Assembly: GCA_022822325.1 (NCBI GenBank)
Contig: JAJEBW010000008.1
Coordinates: 1-64,000 of the forward strand
Reading direction: 5' to 3'
Length of the DNA: 64,000 nt
Origin: Gemmatimonadota bacterium
GTDB lineage: Bacteria > Gemmatimonadota > Gemmatimonadetes > Longimicrobiales > Gaopeijiaceae
Positions 37,319 to 46,430 of the stretch are shown here, piece by piece. Every line of letters begins with the position of its first letter. Position 1 is the stretch's first letter. The position numbers and the translations under genes are program-made. The notes under the pieces were generated by a model. The model saw only the letters and a program-made list of their open reading frames with translations, was not told the origin of the DNA and ran no database searches.

Positions 37319-37372
37319 TTGACGCGGTGCGGGTTTCGCATATAATTGCAAGCCAACGCAAAATCTTGCATC
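37319..37372 (+). promoter_or_regulatory. argG promoter with two ArgR-box-like palindromes
   Basis: TTGACG (37319-37324), a 16-nt spacer and a perfect TATAAT (37341-37346). Over and just behind the -10 element are two matching half-palindromic sites: GCA-TATAAT-TGC (37338-37349) and GCA-AAATCT-TGC (37358-37369), centres 20 bp apart. Known ARG boxes are pairs of about 18-bp sites spaced 2-3 bp, which is this spacing; argR is the gene immediately upstream. Confidence 0.6.
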
Positions 37373-37446
37373 GGCGGCAGCGGCAGCGGTTGCGCGGACA
37401 AACGGTTGGCCGTCCCCCAATGCGAACCCCCCCAGGGAGTGCAATC

Positions 37447-38733
37447 ATGAAGATCGTCCTCGGCTACTCCGGCGGCCTCGACACCTCGGTCATCGTCTCG
37501 TGGCTCCGGGAGAACTACGGCGCGCAGGTCATCTGCATGGCGGCCGACGTCGGGCAGCGCGGCGGCGTCGATTCGCTGGCGGCGAAGGCGTTGGCCACCG
37601 GCGCGTCGGCCTTCTACGGCGAGGATCTCCGCGACGAGTTCGTCTCGGACTACGCCATGCCGGTTCTGCGCGCGGGCGCCGTCTACAGCCGCAAGTACCT
37701 GCTCGGGACCGCAATGGCGCGACCCCTGATCTCGCGGCGCATGGTGGAGGTCGCCCGGCGCACCGGGGCCCAGGCCCTCGCGCACGGTTGCACCGGGAAG
37801 GGGAACGACCAGCTTCGCTTCGAGCTCTCCTTCGCCGCGCTCGCCCCCGACCTTCGCGTGATCGCCCCCTGGCGGGAATGGGACATCGCCTCGCGCGAGG
37901 ACGCCTTCGCCTACGCCCGGGCCCGCGGCATCGCCCTCGACGGAATCGACCAGGAGAAGCTCTACTCGCGCGACGAGAACCTCTGGCACATCAGCCACGA
38001 GGGCGGTCCGCTCGAGGATCCGGCCCGCCAACCCGGCCGCGAGGTCTTCGTCTGGACGACCGATCCCGCCGACGCCCCCGACGAGCCCTGCGAGATCGAG
38101 GTGGCCTTCGAGGCGGGGCTTCCGGTCGCGATCGACGGCCGCTCCCTCTCCGCGCGCGCTCTCCTGGCCGAGCTGAACGAGACCGGGTCCGCGCACGGGG
38201 TGGGCCGCGCCGATGTGATCGAGGACCGGGTCGTCGGGATCAAGTCGCGCGGCGTCTACGAGACTCCCGGCGGCACGATCCTCCTTGCCGCGCTGCAGGA
38301 GCTTGAGCAGTTGGTTCTCTCGCGCAGCAGCCTGGCGCTCAAGGACCAGCTCGCACCTCGATACGCCGACCTCGTCTACGAGGGGCGCTGGTGGACGCCG
38401 GAGCGGGAGGCGCTGGATGCGATGGTCGATTCGCTGATGGCGCGCGTCGCCGGTTCGGTTCGGATGCGGCTCTTCAAGGGAAGCGTCTCGGTGCTCTCGC
38501 GGCGGGCGCCGTCGTCGCTCTACGACCTGGATCTGGCGTCGTTCGGGGCGAGCGAAGGGTATGCGCACGCGGATTCCTCGGGCTTCGTCAAGCTCTTCAG
38601 CCTGCCTCAGCGGGCGCTGGCCGCCCAGCGCGAGGTGGATGCGCGGCGCGGTCGGACCGAAACGATGCGGAGCGGGACTGCGGCGCGGTCGGCGGCGGGC
38701 GTGGCCGCGTCGTCGGTGGGTCCGGGCGGATGA
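37447..38733 (+). CDS. argG: Argininosuccinate synthase
   Basis: Joins citrulline and aspartate (ATP to AMP) in arginine synthesis, 428 aa. N-terminal PP-loop YSGGLDTSV (residues 7-15), the ACTGKGNDQLRFE-type motif GCTGKGNDQLRFELSF, and SRDENLWHISHEGG. The ATG at 37447 is preceded by AGGGAG. About 50 extra residues at the C-terminus, Ala/Gly/Arg-rich (after QREVDARRG), are not typical. Confidence 0.95.
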   Translation: MKIVLGYSGGLDTSVIVSWLRENYGAQVICMAADVGQRGGVDSLAAKALATGASAFYGEDLRDEFVSDYAMPVLRAGAVYSRKYLLGTAMARPLISRRMVEVARRTGAQALAHGCTGKGNDQLRFELSFAALAPDLRVIAPWREWDIASREDAFAYARARGIALDGIDQEKLYSRDENLWHISHEGGPLEDPARQPGREVFVWTTDPADAPDEPCEIEVAFEAGLPVAIDGRSLSARALLAELNETGSAHGVGRADVIEDRVVGIKSRGVYETPGGTILLAALQELEQLVLSRSSLALKDQLAPRYADLVYEGRWWTPEREALDAMVDSLMARVAGSVRMRLFKGSVSVLSRRAPSSLYDLDLASFGASEGYAHADSSGFVKLFSLPQRALAAQREVDARRGRTETMRSGTAARSAAGVAASSVGPGG

Positions 38734-38812
38734 GGGACCGGGTTGCGGCCGCCGGGCTACGGTGGCCGTCGGCGCCGCCACCCTGCCGGTCCGCGCCGGG
38801 CTTGGCCGCCGC

Positions 38813-40234
38813 ATGAGCGACGCGCCGGTTGACCGGCGGGGCCACGCGCTCTGGGGAGGGCGCTTCGAGGGTGGACTCTCGGGCGAGATGGAGGCGCTGA
38901 ACCGGTCGCTGGATGTGGATCGGCGGCTGTGGCGGGAGGACATCCGGGGCAGCCGCGCCTGGGCGGGGGCGCTGGGCCGGGCGGGATTCCTGGCCACGGA
39001 CGAGGTGGAGGAGATCGCGCGGGGGCTGGGGGTGGTGGAGGAGCGGCTGGCGGGGTGGGGGGCGGGGGATTTCGCCGCCGCGCCGGACGAGGACATTCAT
39101 TCGCTCGTGGAACGTCTTCTCACCGATACGATCGGGCCGCTCGGCGGCAAGCTCCACACCGGACGATCGCGCAACGACCAGGTCGCCACCGACTTCCGCC
39201 TCTGGGGCCGGGAAGCGATCCGGCGGCAAGGCCGTCTGCTGGCCGGTCTGGCGGAGGCTCTGGCCGCAAGGGCCCGCGAGCACGCCGGCGCCGTGATGCC
39301 CGGATACACCCATCTTCAACGGGCCCAACCGGTTCCGGTCGGTCACTGGCTGCTGTCGCGCGCCTGGCCCCTGGTCCGCGACCTGGAACATCTCGTTGCG
39401 GTCCACCGCGAGTGCGACGTGCTGCCTCTCGGGGCGGGCGCGCTCGCCGGCTGTCCCTTCCCCGTGGACCGCGCCGCCTTGGCCGCCGATCTCGGCTTCG
39501 CCCGCATCTCGGAGAACTCGATCGACACCGTGGCCGACCGCGACTGGTGCGCCCGCCTGGTCTTCGGCGCGGCCATGACGGGCGTTCACCTATCGCAGCT
39601 CGCCGAGGATCTGGTGCTCTTTTCCACCTCCGAATTCGGCTTTGTTCGCCTGGCCGACGGATTTACGACCGGATCCTCGCTGATGCCGCAGAAGCGCAAC
39701 CCCGACGTGGCCGAACTGGTCCGGGGAAAGGCGGGACGGCTGGTGGGAAACCTCGCCGCGCTCCTCACTCTCCTGAAGGGATTGCCGACCGGGTACAACC
39801 GCGATCTGCAGGAGGACAAGGAAACCGTCTTCGACGCGGTGGACACCCTGGAGCTGGTGCTGCCCGCACTCGCCGGGGCGGTGCATACGATGACCGTTGT
39901 GCGCGAACGCACCCGCGCCGCGCTCGACGCCGGCATGCTGGCCACCGATCTGGCGGACTACCTGGTTCGGCGCGGCGTTCCCTTCCGCGAGAGCCACCAT
40001 GCGGTGGGCGCGCTGGTGCGCCTGGCCGAGGAATCGGGGCGCCCCCTGGATGCCCTCGCCACGAAAGAGATGCAGTCGGTCGACGCGCGCTTCGAGGCCG
40101 ACGCCCGGGAGGTCTTCGATCCGGACCGGTCGGTGGCGTCGCGGGATATGCATGGCGGAACCTCCGCCCGCGCCCTTCGGCGTCAGCTTCGCGCCCTGGA
40201 CTCCGCTCTGGCCGCGCTCGCCCTCCCCGTGTAA
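38813..40234 (+). CDS. argH: Argininosuccinate lyase
   Basis: Last enzyme of arginine synthesis: argininosuccinate to arginine plus fumarate. 473 aa. Family motifs: LWGGRFEGGLSGEMEALN, DIHSLVERLL, GGKLHTGRSRNDQVATDFR, HLQRAQPVPVGHWL and the signature TTGSSLMPQKRNPDVAEL (Ser in the GSS loop is catalytic). It starts 79 nt after argG and presumably belongs to the same transcript. Confidence 0.95.
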   Translation: MSDAPVDRRGHALWGGRFEGGLSGEMEALNRSLDVDRRLWREDIRGSRAWAGALGRAGFLATDEVEEIARGLGVVEERLAGWGAGDFAAAPDEDIHSLVERLLTDTIGPLGGKLHTGRSRNDQVATDFRLWGREAIRRQGRLLAGLAEALAARAREHAGAVMPGYTHLQRAQPVPVGHWLLSRAWPLVRDLEHLVAVHRECDVLPLGAGALAGCPFPVDRAALAADLGFARISENSIDTVADRDWCARLVFGAAMTGVHLSQLAEDLVLFSTSEFGFVRLADGFTTGSSLMPQKRNPDVAELVRGKAGRLVGNLAALLTLLKGLPTGYNRDLQEDKETVFDAVDTLELVLPALAGAVHTMTVVRERTRAALDAGMLATDLADYLVRRGVPFRESHHAVGALVRLAEESGRPLDALATKEMQSVDARFEADAREVFDPDRSVASRDMHGGTSARALRRQLRALDSALAALALPV

Positions 40235-40313
40235 GTCACGCCTCCTGCGGCGCCGCGCCTCCCGGGCGCGGACCCACGCAGACCCCCTTCGGCTACGGAC
40301 TTTCCCCGGTTTC

Positions 40314-41330
40314 CTACAACTTCCGCCCCGCCGCCTCCGCGAAGGCGCCCAGATCGCGCATCAGCGCCGTGAACCCCGCGAAGGCAAGGGACTGGTCGCC
40401 GTCGGACAGCGCGTTTCCGGGATCGGGATGCACCTCGACGATGAGTCCGTCGGCCCCCGCCGCCACCGCCGCAAAGCTCAGCGGCGCAACGAGATCGCGG
40501 CGTCCCCCGGCATGCGACGGATCGGCGACGACCGGCAGGTGGGTTTCCTGCTTCAGCCAGGGGATCGCGGCCAGATCGAAGGTGTTGCGCATCTCGGTCC
40601 CGAAGGTGCGGATGCCGCGCTCGCAGAGGACAACCTGCATGTTGCCCTTGCTCATCACATATTCGGCGGCGAGGAGCAGGTCCTTGAGGGTAGCCGACAT
40701 CCCGCGCTTCAGGAGCACCGGGCGCTGCAACTGTCCGACTTCGCGCAGGAGGGCGAAGTTCTGCATGTTGCGGGTTCCGATCTGAAGCATGTCCACATAG
40801 CCCGCGATCAGCTCGGCGTCTCTGGGATCGAGCACCTCGGTCACGACCGGCAGCCCGGTCTCTTCGCGAACGCGCGCCAGGATCCGCAGCCCTTCCTCCT
40901 TGAGCCCGTCGAAGGAATAGGGCGAGGTCCGCGGCTTGAAGGCGCCCCCCCGCAGCAGTGCGGCCCCGTCGCCCGCCACCGCCCTTCCGGTCTCCATCAT
41001 CATCTCTTCGCCCTCGACCGAGCAGGGCCCGGCGGCGACCAGGCAGGCGGATCCTCCGAAGAGATGCGGACCGACCTGGATGCGGGTGGTGGGGTCGGCG
41101 GCGAAGTCCCGTCCGGCCAGCTTCCAGGGGCGCATGACCGGGTGCACCGAATCGACTCCGGGGATCGAGAGCAGGGGAACGCTCCGCAACCGCGATTCCT
41201 CGCCGATGCAACCGATGATGGTGCGACTCTCGCCGATCGAGAGATGGGTGCGTAGCCCCAGCCGTTCGACCCGTTCGCGGATGGAATCCAGCTCCTGGGC
41301 CGTGACGCCCTTGCGCGCGACGATGATCAT
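40314..41330 (-). CDS. aroF: DAHP synthase (3-deoxy-7-phosphoheptulonate synthase), AroAII/Thermotoga-type
   Basis: First enzyme of the shikimate pathway (PEP + erythrose 4-phosphate). 338 aa from the ATG at 41330 ([15 protein letters not shown]), the typical start of the form with an N-terminal ferredoxin-like/ACT-like regulatory domain (about 1-70). Catalytic region: [56 protein letters not shown] and [17 protein letters not shown]. An alternative ATG at 41357 adds nine residues. rpiA is divergent. Confidence 0.9.
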   Translation of the reverse strand: MIIVARKGVTAQELDSIRERVERLGLRTHLSIGESRTIIGCIGEESRLRSVPLLSIPGVDSVHPVMRPWKLAGRDFAADPTTRIQVGPHLFGGSACLVAAGPCSVEGEEMMMETGRAVAGDGAALLRGGAFKPRTSPYSFDGLKEEGLRILARVREETGLPVVTEVLDPRDAELIAGYVDMLQIGTRNMQNFALLREVGQLQRPVLLKRGMSATLKDLLLAAEYVMSKGNMQVVLCERGIRTFGTEMRNTFDLAAIPWLKQETHLPVVADPSHAGGRRDLVAPLSFAAVAAGADGLIVEVHPDPGNALSDGDQSLAFAGFTALMRDLGAFAEAAGRKL

Positions 41331-41358
41331 GCCGCGAAAGATGGTACATTTTCCCATC

Positions 41359-41398
41359 CTGTAAATCCCGGCTCCATTCTGCAAATCCCGGCTCCGCA
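41359..41398. repeat. 20-bp tandem duplication between aroF and rpiA
   Basis: Copies 41359-41378 (CTGTAAATCCCGGCTCCATT) and 41379-41398 (CTGCAAATCCCGGCTCCGCA) match at 16 of 20 bases and adjoin directly. They lie between the divergent aroF and rpiA genes and end 3 nt before the 41401 GTG. Possibly a duplicated operator; no partner protein is known. Confidence 0.65.
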
Positions 41399-41490
41399 CA
41401 GTGCCCGCCGTTTCCGCCGCCCGCGAAGCGCCCTCCGGGACCGTTCCCCAACCTGCCCGCGCCGTGCCCCAACCGCTCAGCGACGCTTCG

Positions 41491-42291
41491 ATGCCGGCCC
41501 TCGCCGAGGCCGCCGCGCCCTCCGCCGACGACCTCAAGCGCGACGTTGGGCGCGAGGCCGCCGCTCTGGTCCGGCCGGGGATGCGCGTGGGCCTCGGCAC
41601 GGGCTCGACCGCGGCGCACTTCCTTCGCTTCCTTGCGGCGCGCATGGCCTCGGGCGATCTGCCGGGCGTGGTCGGGGTGCCCACCTCCCGTGCCACCGAG
41701 CGGGCGGCGCGCGGACTCGGGATTCCCCTGGGCGCGCTCGCCGAGCTGGCCCCCCTGGATCTGACGGTCGACGGCGCCGACGAGGTCGATCCCGGTCTGG
41801 AGATGATCAAGGGGCTGGGCGGGGCGCTCCTGCGCGAAAAGATGGTGGCGCAGGCCTCGCGGAAGCTGGTCGCGATCGTGGACGAATCGAAGGAGGTGGC
41901 GCGGCTGGGGGAACGCTCGCCGCTGCCGGTCGAGGTGGCGTCCTTCGAGTTCGAGAGTCACCTGGAGTGGATGGCCGCGCTGGGGTGCGAGCCGCGTCTG
42001 CGGATGGAAGCGGGGGCGGAGAAGGGACCGGAGCGGGGCGGGCAGCCGGGGGAGCCGGATCAGGGGGCGGGGGATTCGGGGGATGACGCGCCCGCGCGGC
42101 GGCCCTACCGGACCGACAACGGCAACCTGATCGTCGATTGCCGCTTCGAGGGGGGAATCCCGGACGCGGCCGCGCTGGAGGACGCGCTTTGCCGCCGCGC
42201 CGGAGTGGTGGAATCGGGGCTCTTTCTGGGCATGGCCGCGGGGGCGCTGGTGGCGGGGCGGGGCGGGGTGCGGCGGAGGTGGCGGCGATGA
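41491..42291 (+). CDS. rpiA: Ribose-5-phosphate isomerase A
   Basis: Interconverts ribose 5-phosphate and ribulose 5-phosphate. From ATG 41491 it is 266 aa; a GTG at 41401 is possible but gives a Pro/Ala-rich lead. Motifs: [70 protein letters not shown]. An acidic/Gly-rich insertion (about 42005-42100) interrupts the fold between the PxRL and TDNGN motifs. Its stop overlaps the rpe start. Confidence 0.93.
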   Translation: MPALAEAAAPSADDLKRDVGREAAALVRPGMRVGLGTGSTAAHFLRFLAARMASGDLPGVVGVPTSRATERAARGLGIPLGALAELAPLDLTVDGADEVDPGLEMIKGLGGALLREKMVAQASRKLVAIVDESKEVARLGERSPLPVEVASFEFESHLEWMAALGCEPRLRMEAGAEKGPERGGQPGEPDQGAGDSGDDAPARRPYRTDNGNLIVDCRFEGGIPDAAALEDALCRRAGVVESGLFLGMAAGALVAGRGGVRRRWRR

Positions 42292-43013
42292 TCCGGATCG
42301 CGCCCTCGATTCTGAGCGCTCGCTTCGAGAGACTGGGCCGCGAGGTCCGCGCGGTCGAAGAGGCGGGAGCGGAGTGGATTCATGTGGATGTGATGGACGG
42401 CCACTTCGTCCCGAACATCACCTTCGGGCCGCTGATAGCCCGGGCGGTGCGCGGCGTCACCTCGCGGAGGCTGGACATTCACCTGATGATCGACCGGCCG
42501 GAGCGCTACATCGCCGATTTCGCCGCGGCCGGCGCCGACCTGATCACCGTGCACGCCGAGGCCACCCCCCACCTGCACCGCGCCCTGCAACTGATCCGCG
42601 CCGAGGGCAAGCGCGCCGGGGTCGCCCTCAATCCCGCCACCCCCCTCGCCGCCGCCGCCGAGGTCCTGGACCGGATCGACCTCCTCGTCGTCATGACGGT
42701 GAACCCCGGTTTCGGCGGCCAGGCCTTCATTCCCGCCTCGCTGGAAAAGGTGGCGCGCGCCCGCGAGCTCATCGAATCGCGGCGGCCGGGCCGCATCGCG
42801 CTCGAGGTCGATGGCGGAGTCGACGCGGCGACCGCTCCTGCCCTGGTCGAGGCCGGCGCCACGGTTCTGGTAGCCGGCTCGGCGATCTACGGTCATCCGG
42901 GGGGCGCGGCCGCGGGGGTCGGAGCGATCCGGAGCGCGATCGCGGATTCCCGGTGGCGCGGCGGCAGCGCATCCCCGCAGGCTCCACACGCCCCAGGCGG
43001 CGGAGGATTTTGA
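42288..43013 (+). CDS. rpe: Ribulose-phosphate 3-epimerase
   Basis: Interconverts ribulose and xylulose 5-phosphate (TIM barrel, metal-dependent), 241 aa. Motifs: [50 protein letters not shown], and EVDGGVDAATAPALVEAGATVLVAGSAIYG. The Gly/Pro-rich end (about 20 residues) is extra. The ATG overlaps the rpiA stop (ATGA). Confidence 0.94.
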   Translation: MIRIAPSILSARFERLGREVRAVEEAGAEWIHVDVMDGHFVPNITFGPLIARAVRGVTSRRLDIHLMIDRPERYIADFAAAGADLITVHAEATPHLHRALQLIRAEGKRAGVALNPATPLAAAAEVLDRIDLLVVMTVNPGFGGQAFIPASLEKVARARELIESRRPGRIALEVDGGVDAATAPALVEAGATVLVAGSAIYGHPGGAAAGVGAIRSAIADSRWRGGSASPQAPHAPGGGGF

Positions 43014-43017
43014 CCCG

Positions 43018-44415
43018 ATGCCCCGACTTGTCCACGAGGCCGTCCTCCCCTTCCCCACAGACAAGGTCTTCGCCTGGCACATGCGGCCCGGCGCGCTCGA
43101 ACGGTTGCTGCCCCCCTGGGAGGATGTGCGGGTGCTCTCGCGCGAGGGCGGAATCGACGATGGCGGGCTGGTGCGCATCCGCGCTCGCCGGGGCCCCCTC
43201 AAGGCCGATCTGACCGTTCGCCACACCGCCTTCCGAAAGGACCGGCTCTTCCGCGACGAGCAGGTGACCGGACCGCTCCAGTCCTGGACGCACGACCACG
43301 AATTCGAACCGCGCGGCGAGGACTCCACCGTGGTCCGCGACCGGATCGAGTGGGAGCCGCCGCTGGGGGCCGCCGCCAATGTCTTCACGCGCGCGGCGAT
43401 CGAGGCCGAGCTGAGGCGCTTCTTCGCCTTCCGGGGCCGCAGAATCGCGCAGGACATGGCGCGCCACGCGAGCTACGGCGGACGGCGGCTGCGGGTGGCG
43501 GCGACGGGGGCGGGGGGGCTGGTCGGATCGGCGCTGCGTCATTTTCTCACGACCGGGGGGCACGAGGTGGTGAGGATCGTGAGGCGGAAGCCGAATCGGG
43601 AGGCGGGCGAGATCTACTGGGATCCGGCGGAGCGCAGGATCGAGGGGCACCTCCTGGAGGGCGTCGACGCCGTGGTGCACCTGGCGGGCGAGAGCATCTC
43701 GGGGGGGAAGTGGACGCCGGCGAAGAAGAAGGCGATCTGGCAGAGCCGGGTGACGGGAACGCGCCTGATCGTGGCGGCGATCAACCGGATGCGGAGGCCG
43801 CCCGGGGTGCTGGTGTCCGCATCGGCGGTGGGGTACTACGGGGACCGGGGGACCGAATCGCTGCGCGAGGGGAGCCGGCCGGGGAAGGGTTTCCTGGCCG
43901 ATCTCTGCCGTGAATGGGAGGGGGAGGCGGCGCGCGCGGCGCGATCGGGAGTGCGGGTGGTGCAGCTTCGGACCGGACTCGTGCTCAGCCCCGCCGGGGG
44001 CGCGCTCGGCACGATGCTCCTTCCCTTCAGGATGGGAGTCGGCGGCCGTCTCGGCACCGGTCGCCAGTATGTGAGCTGGATCGACCACGACGACCTCGTC
44101 GCGCTCATCCTCCACGCCATCGCGACCCCCTCGCTGCGCGGTCCGGTCAATGCCACGGCCCCCTATCCGGTCCCCAACGCCACCTTCACCACCGTGCTGG
44201 GCCGCGTGCTGCGCCGTCCCACCCTGTTGCCGGTGCCCTCGCTGGCGGTGCGCGGCATCTTCGGCGAGATGGGACAGGCGCTTCTGCTGGAGGGCGCGCG
44301 CGCGGTTCCCGATGCGGCGCTCCGGAGCGGTTTTCGCTTTGATTTCGAGGGGCTGGAGGAATCGTTGCGGCACCAGCTCGGCCAGGTGGGAGGGGAGGGG
44401 AAGGGCGCGCGGTGA
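43018..44415 (+). CDS. TIGR01777-family epimerase/SDR with N-terminal SRPBCC domain
   Basis: 465-aa two-domain protein. Residues about 1-150 are a SRPBCC (cyclase/START-like) domain (MPRLVHEAVLPFPTDKVFAWHMRPGALERLLPPWEDV). Residues about 155-455 are a TIGR01777-type extended short-chain dehydrogenase: Rossmann loop ATGAGGLVGSALRHFL, and WDPAERRIEGHLLEGVDAVVHLAGESISGGKWTPAKKKAIWQSRV. This domain pair is known in actinobacteria and Gemmatimonadota. Substrate unknown. It follows rpe by 4 nt. Confidence 0.87.
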   Translation: MPRLVHEAVLPFPTDKVFAWHMRPGALERLLPPWEDVRVLSREGGIDDGGLVRIRARRGPLKADLTVRHTAFRKDRLFRDEQVTGPLQSWTHDHEFEPRGEDSTVVRDRIEWEPPLGAAANVFTRAAIEAELRRFFAFRGRRIAQDMARHASYGGRRLRVAATGAGGLVGSALRHFLTTGGHEVVRIVRRKPNREAGEIYWDPAERRIEGHLLEGVDAVVHLAGESISGGKWTPAKKKAIWQSRVTGTRLIVAAINRMRRPPGVLVSASAVGYYGDRGTESLREGSRPGKGFLADLCREWEGEAARAARSGVRVVQLRTGLVLSPAGGALGTMLLPFRMGVGGRLGTGRQYVSWIDHDDLVALILHAIATPSLRGPVNATAPYPVPNATFTTVLGRVLRRPTLLPVPSLAVRGIFGEMGQALLLEGARAVPDAALRSGFRFDFEGLEESLRHQLGQVGGEGKGAR

Positions 44416-45125
44416 GGGGGCCGGACGGCGGCGGCGACCCGGGGGCTGCGGGCTCCGCGTCCTCGCGAGAAACGCGTTCGGCGGCCATCGGCACGAGCGT
44501 TGGCGATCCTTCCGGCGCCCCGGCCGGTCTCCGCCGCGCCGACCTCTCCCCCGACCCGATCGAGCAGTTCGGCCGCTGGTTCGCCGAGGCCGAAGCCGAC
44601 GAACGGATCGTCTTCGCCGAGGCGGTCTGCCTCTCCACCCTGGGCCCGGACGCCACCCCCGAGGGCCGCATGGTCCTCCTCAAGGACTTCGGCCATCGCG
44701 GCTTCGTCTTCTACACCAACCTGGAATCGGCCAAGGGACGCTCGCTGGCGGCGCACCCCCGCGCGGGGATGACCTTCCACTGGCAGCCGCCGGGCCGTCA
44801 GGTGCGCATTCGGGGCGCGGTCGAACCGGTCTCCGCCGCCGAGGCCGACGCCTACTTCGCCAGCCGCCCGCGCGGGAGCCGCCTTGGGGCCTGGGGCTCG
44901 GACCAGAGCCGCGAGCTGGATCGCCGGGCCACCCTGGAGGAGCGCGTGCGCCGAGCCGATGAGAGCTTCCAGGGCCGGGACGTCCCCAGGCCGCCGCACT
45001 GGTCGGGGTTTCGGATCGTGCCCGACGCGATCGAGTTCTGGCAGGAAGGGCCCTCGCGGCTGCACGATCGCTTCCTGTACGAGAGGGAAGGGGAGGGGTG
45101 GGGGCGGCGGCGGTTGTATCCGTGA
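44412..45125 (+). CDS. pdxH: Pyridoxamine 5'-phosphate oxidase
   Basis: FMN enzyme making pyridoxal 5'-phosphate, 237 aa. It starts at GTG 44412 overlapping the previous stop. After about 40 low-complexity residues comes the family core: DPIEQFGRWFAEA, STLGPDATPEGRMVLLKDFGHRGFVFYTNLESAKGRSLAAHP, QVRIRGAVEPVS, AWGSDQSR and FWQEGPSRLHDRFLYE with the C-terminal RLYP end. A later in-frame start could also be used. Confidence 0.93.
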   Translation: MRGPDGGGDPGAAGSASSRETRSAAIGTSVGDPSGAPAGLRRADLSPDPIEQFGRWFAEAEADERIVFAEAVCLSTLGPDATPEGRMVLLKDFGHRGFVFYTNLESAKGRSLAAHPRAGMTFHWQPPGRQVRIRGAVEPVSAAEADAYFASRPRGSRLGAWGSDQSRELDRRATLEERVRRADESFQGRDVPRPPHWSGFRIVPDAIEFWQEGPSRLHDRFLYEREGEGWGRRRLYP

Positions 45126-45177
45126 GGGTGTATACTGTGGTTCCAGGACAAGGCCCCTCGCATCCCCGGCGGCGCCC

Positions 45178-46389
45178 GTGAATCCAGAGACCAGCCCATT
45201 TCGGCCCGGACGACCTGTTCCGATGGAGTTCTTCGTTGGCAGGAGCAGCGAGATCGAACGACTCCGCAGCATGGTTCGCCGGAGCGCGCGGGGTACCCTT
45301 GGAGTCGGATTCGTGACCGGCGAGCGGGGCATCGGCAAGAGTTCGCTGGCCGCGTTTGCGAGACGCGTCGCCGAACAGGATGTCGCCGAAGCGGGTTCCG
45401 CCGCGGTGGGATGTCACGTCTATCTGGGGGGCGTCGCCGATGTCCCCGAAATGTTGCGGCGGATCTTTCATCGCCTCCTCAACGAGAGCGTTGACAAGCC
45501 CTGGCATCGGCAGTTGACGAACTTTCTCGGAAATCGGATCCAGCGCGCGGGCCTCTTCGGCGTCACCCTCGATCTCAACCTCACCCGCAGCGATCTGGAG
45601 ACGCTGGCCCGCGATTTCGTCCCGGCGATGAGAAACCTCCTGCGCAGTCTGCCAAAGCCCAAGCGCACGATCTTTCTGGTGTTGGACGACATCAACGGGT
45701 TGGCCGCATCGGAAGCCTTCGCCAACTGGCTCAAGAGTTCGGTGGACGAGTTCGCGACCTCGGCGCCGGAGGCGGGTCTGTGCATCGTCGTTGTGGGACT
45801 TGAAGAGAGACGAAGGGAGCTTCTGGCCGGACAGCCGTCTCTGGCCAGGGTCTTCGACGTCGTCGACATTGCGCCGTGGTCGGACGATGAGGTCGCCGAC
45901 TTCTACCATCAGTATTTTCGGCGGGGAAGAGCATCGATTTCCGACGAAGACATCGGGATTCTGGTTCGCTACACCGGCGGATTGCCGGTTCTGGCGCACG
46001 AGCTTGGCGACGCGGTCTGGCGGACGGCGCGCACCTCGAGGATCAGTGGCAGCGAAGTCATCGAGGGCATCGTTGTGGCCGCCGAGGTGATCGGCAGCAA
46101 GCTCCTGGAGCCGCGGATACTGAAGGCGCTCCAGAGCGAACGGTACCGTGCAATTCTCCGCCAGATCGCGGACGGACCGCGCATGCACTTCCGCAGATCA
46201 CGAATTCTGGCTCGCCTGGATGCCGGGGAAAAGCGCTCTCTGGACAACTTCCTGCGCAGGATGAGAGATCTGGGCGCGATTGAGGCCGATCCCGAAGTCC
46301 GGGGTGGATACCGCTTTCCCAACAGGCTGCACGCGTTGTACTTCTACATGGAATCGCAGAGACACTCCCGGCGGCGCACTCTGTCCTGA
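45178..46389 (+). CDS. AAA/STAND-like P-loop ATPase with C-terminal winged helix
   Basis: 403 aa, starts at GTG 45178 after a TATACT -10-like box (45131-45136). Walker A is GERGIGKSS (about residues 49-57), Walker B TIFLVLDDING (about 160-170); the HxGGLP-like sensor region is YTGGLPVLAHELGDAVW. The last 80 residues look like a winged helix (ILARLDAGEKRSLDNFLRRMRDLGAIE). The plan resembles archaeal-type and Orc1/Cdc6-like ATPases of no known role. Base composition is a little lower in GC than the neighbours, with more balanced codons, hinting at transfer. Confidence 0.7.
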   Translation: MNPETSPFRPGRPVPMEFFVGRSSEIERLRSMVRRSARGTLGVGFVTGERGIGKSSLAAFARRVAEQDVAEAGSAAVGCHVYLGGVADVPEMLRRIFHRLLNESVDKPWHRQLTNFLGNRIQRAGLFGVTLDLNLTRSDLETLARDFVPAMRNLLRSLPKPKRTIFLVLDDINGLAASEAFANWLKSSVDEFATSAPEAGLCIVVVGLEERRRELLAGQPSLARVFDVVDIAPWSDDEVADFYHQYFRRGRASISDEDIGILVRYTGGLPVLAHELGDAVWRTARTSRISGSEVIEGIVVAAEVIGSKLLEPRILKALQSERYRAILRQIADGPRMHFRRSRILARLDAGEKRSLDNFLRRMRDLGAIEADPEVRGGYRFPNRLHALYFYMESQRHSRRRTLS

Positions 46390-46430
46390 TCCGGTGCCTG
46401 GCGGCTGATCGACGCGACTCTCGCCCATTT

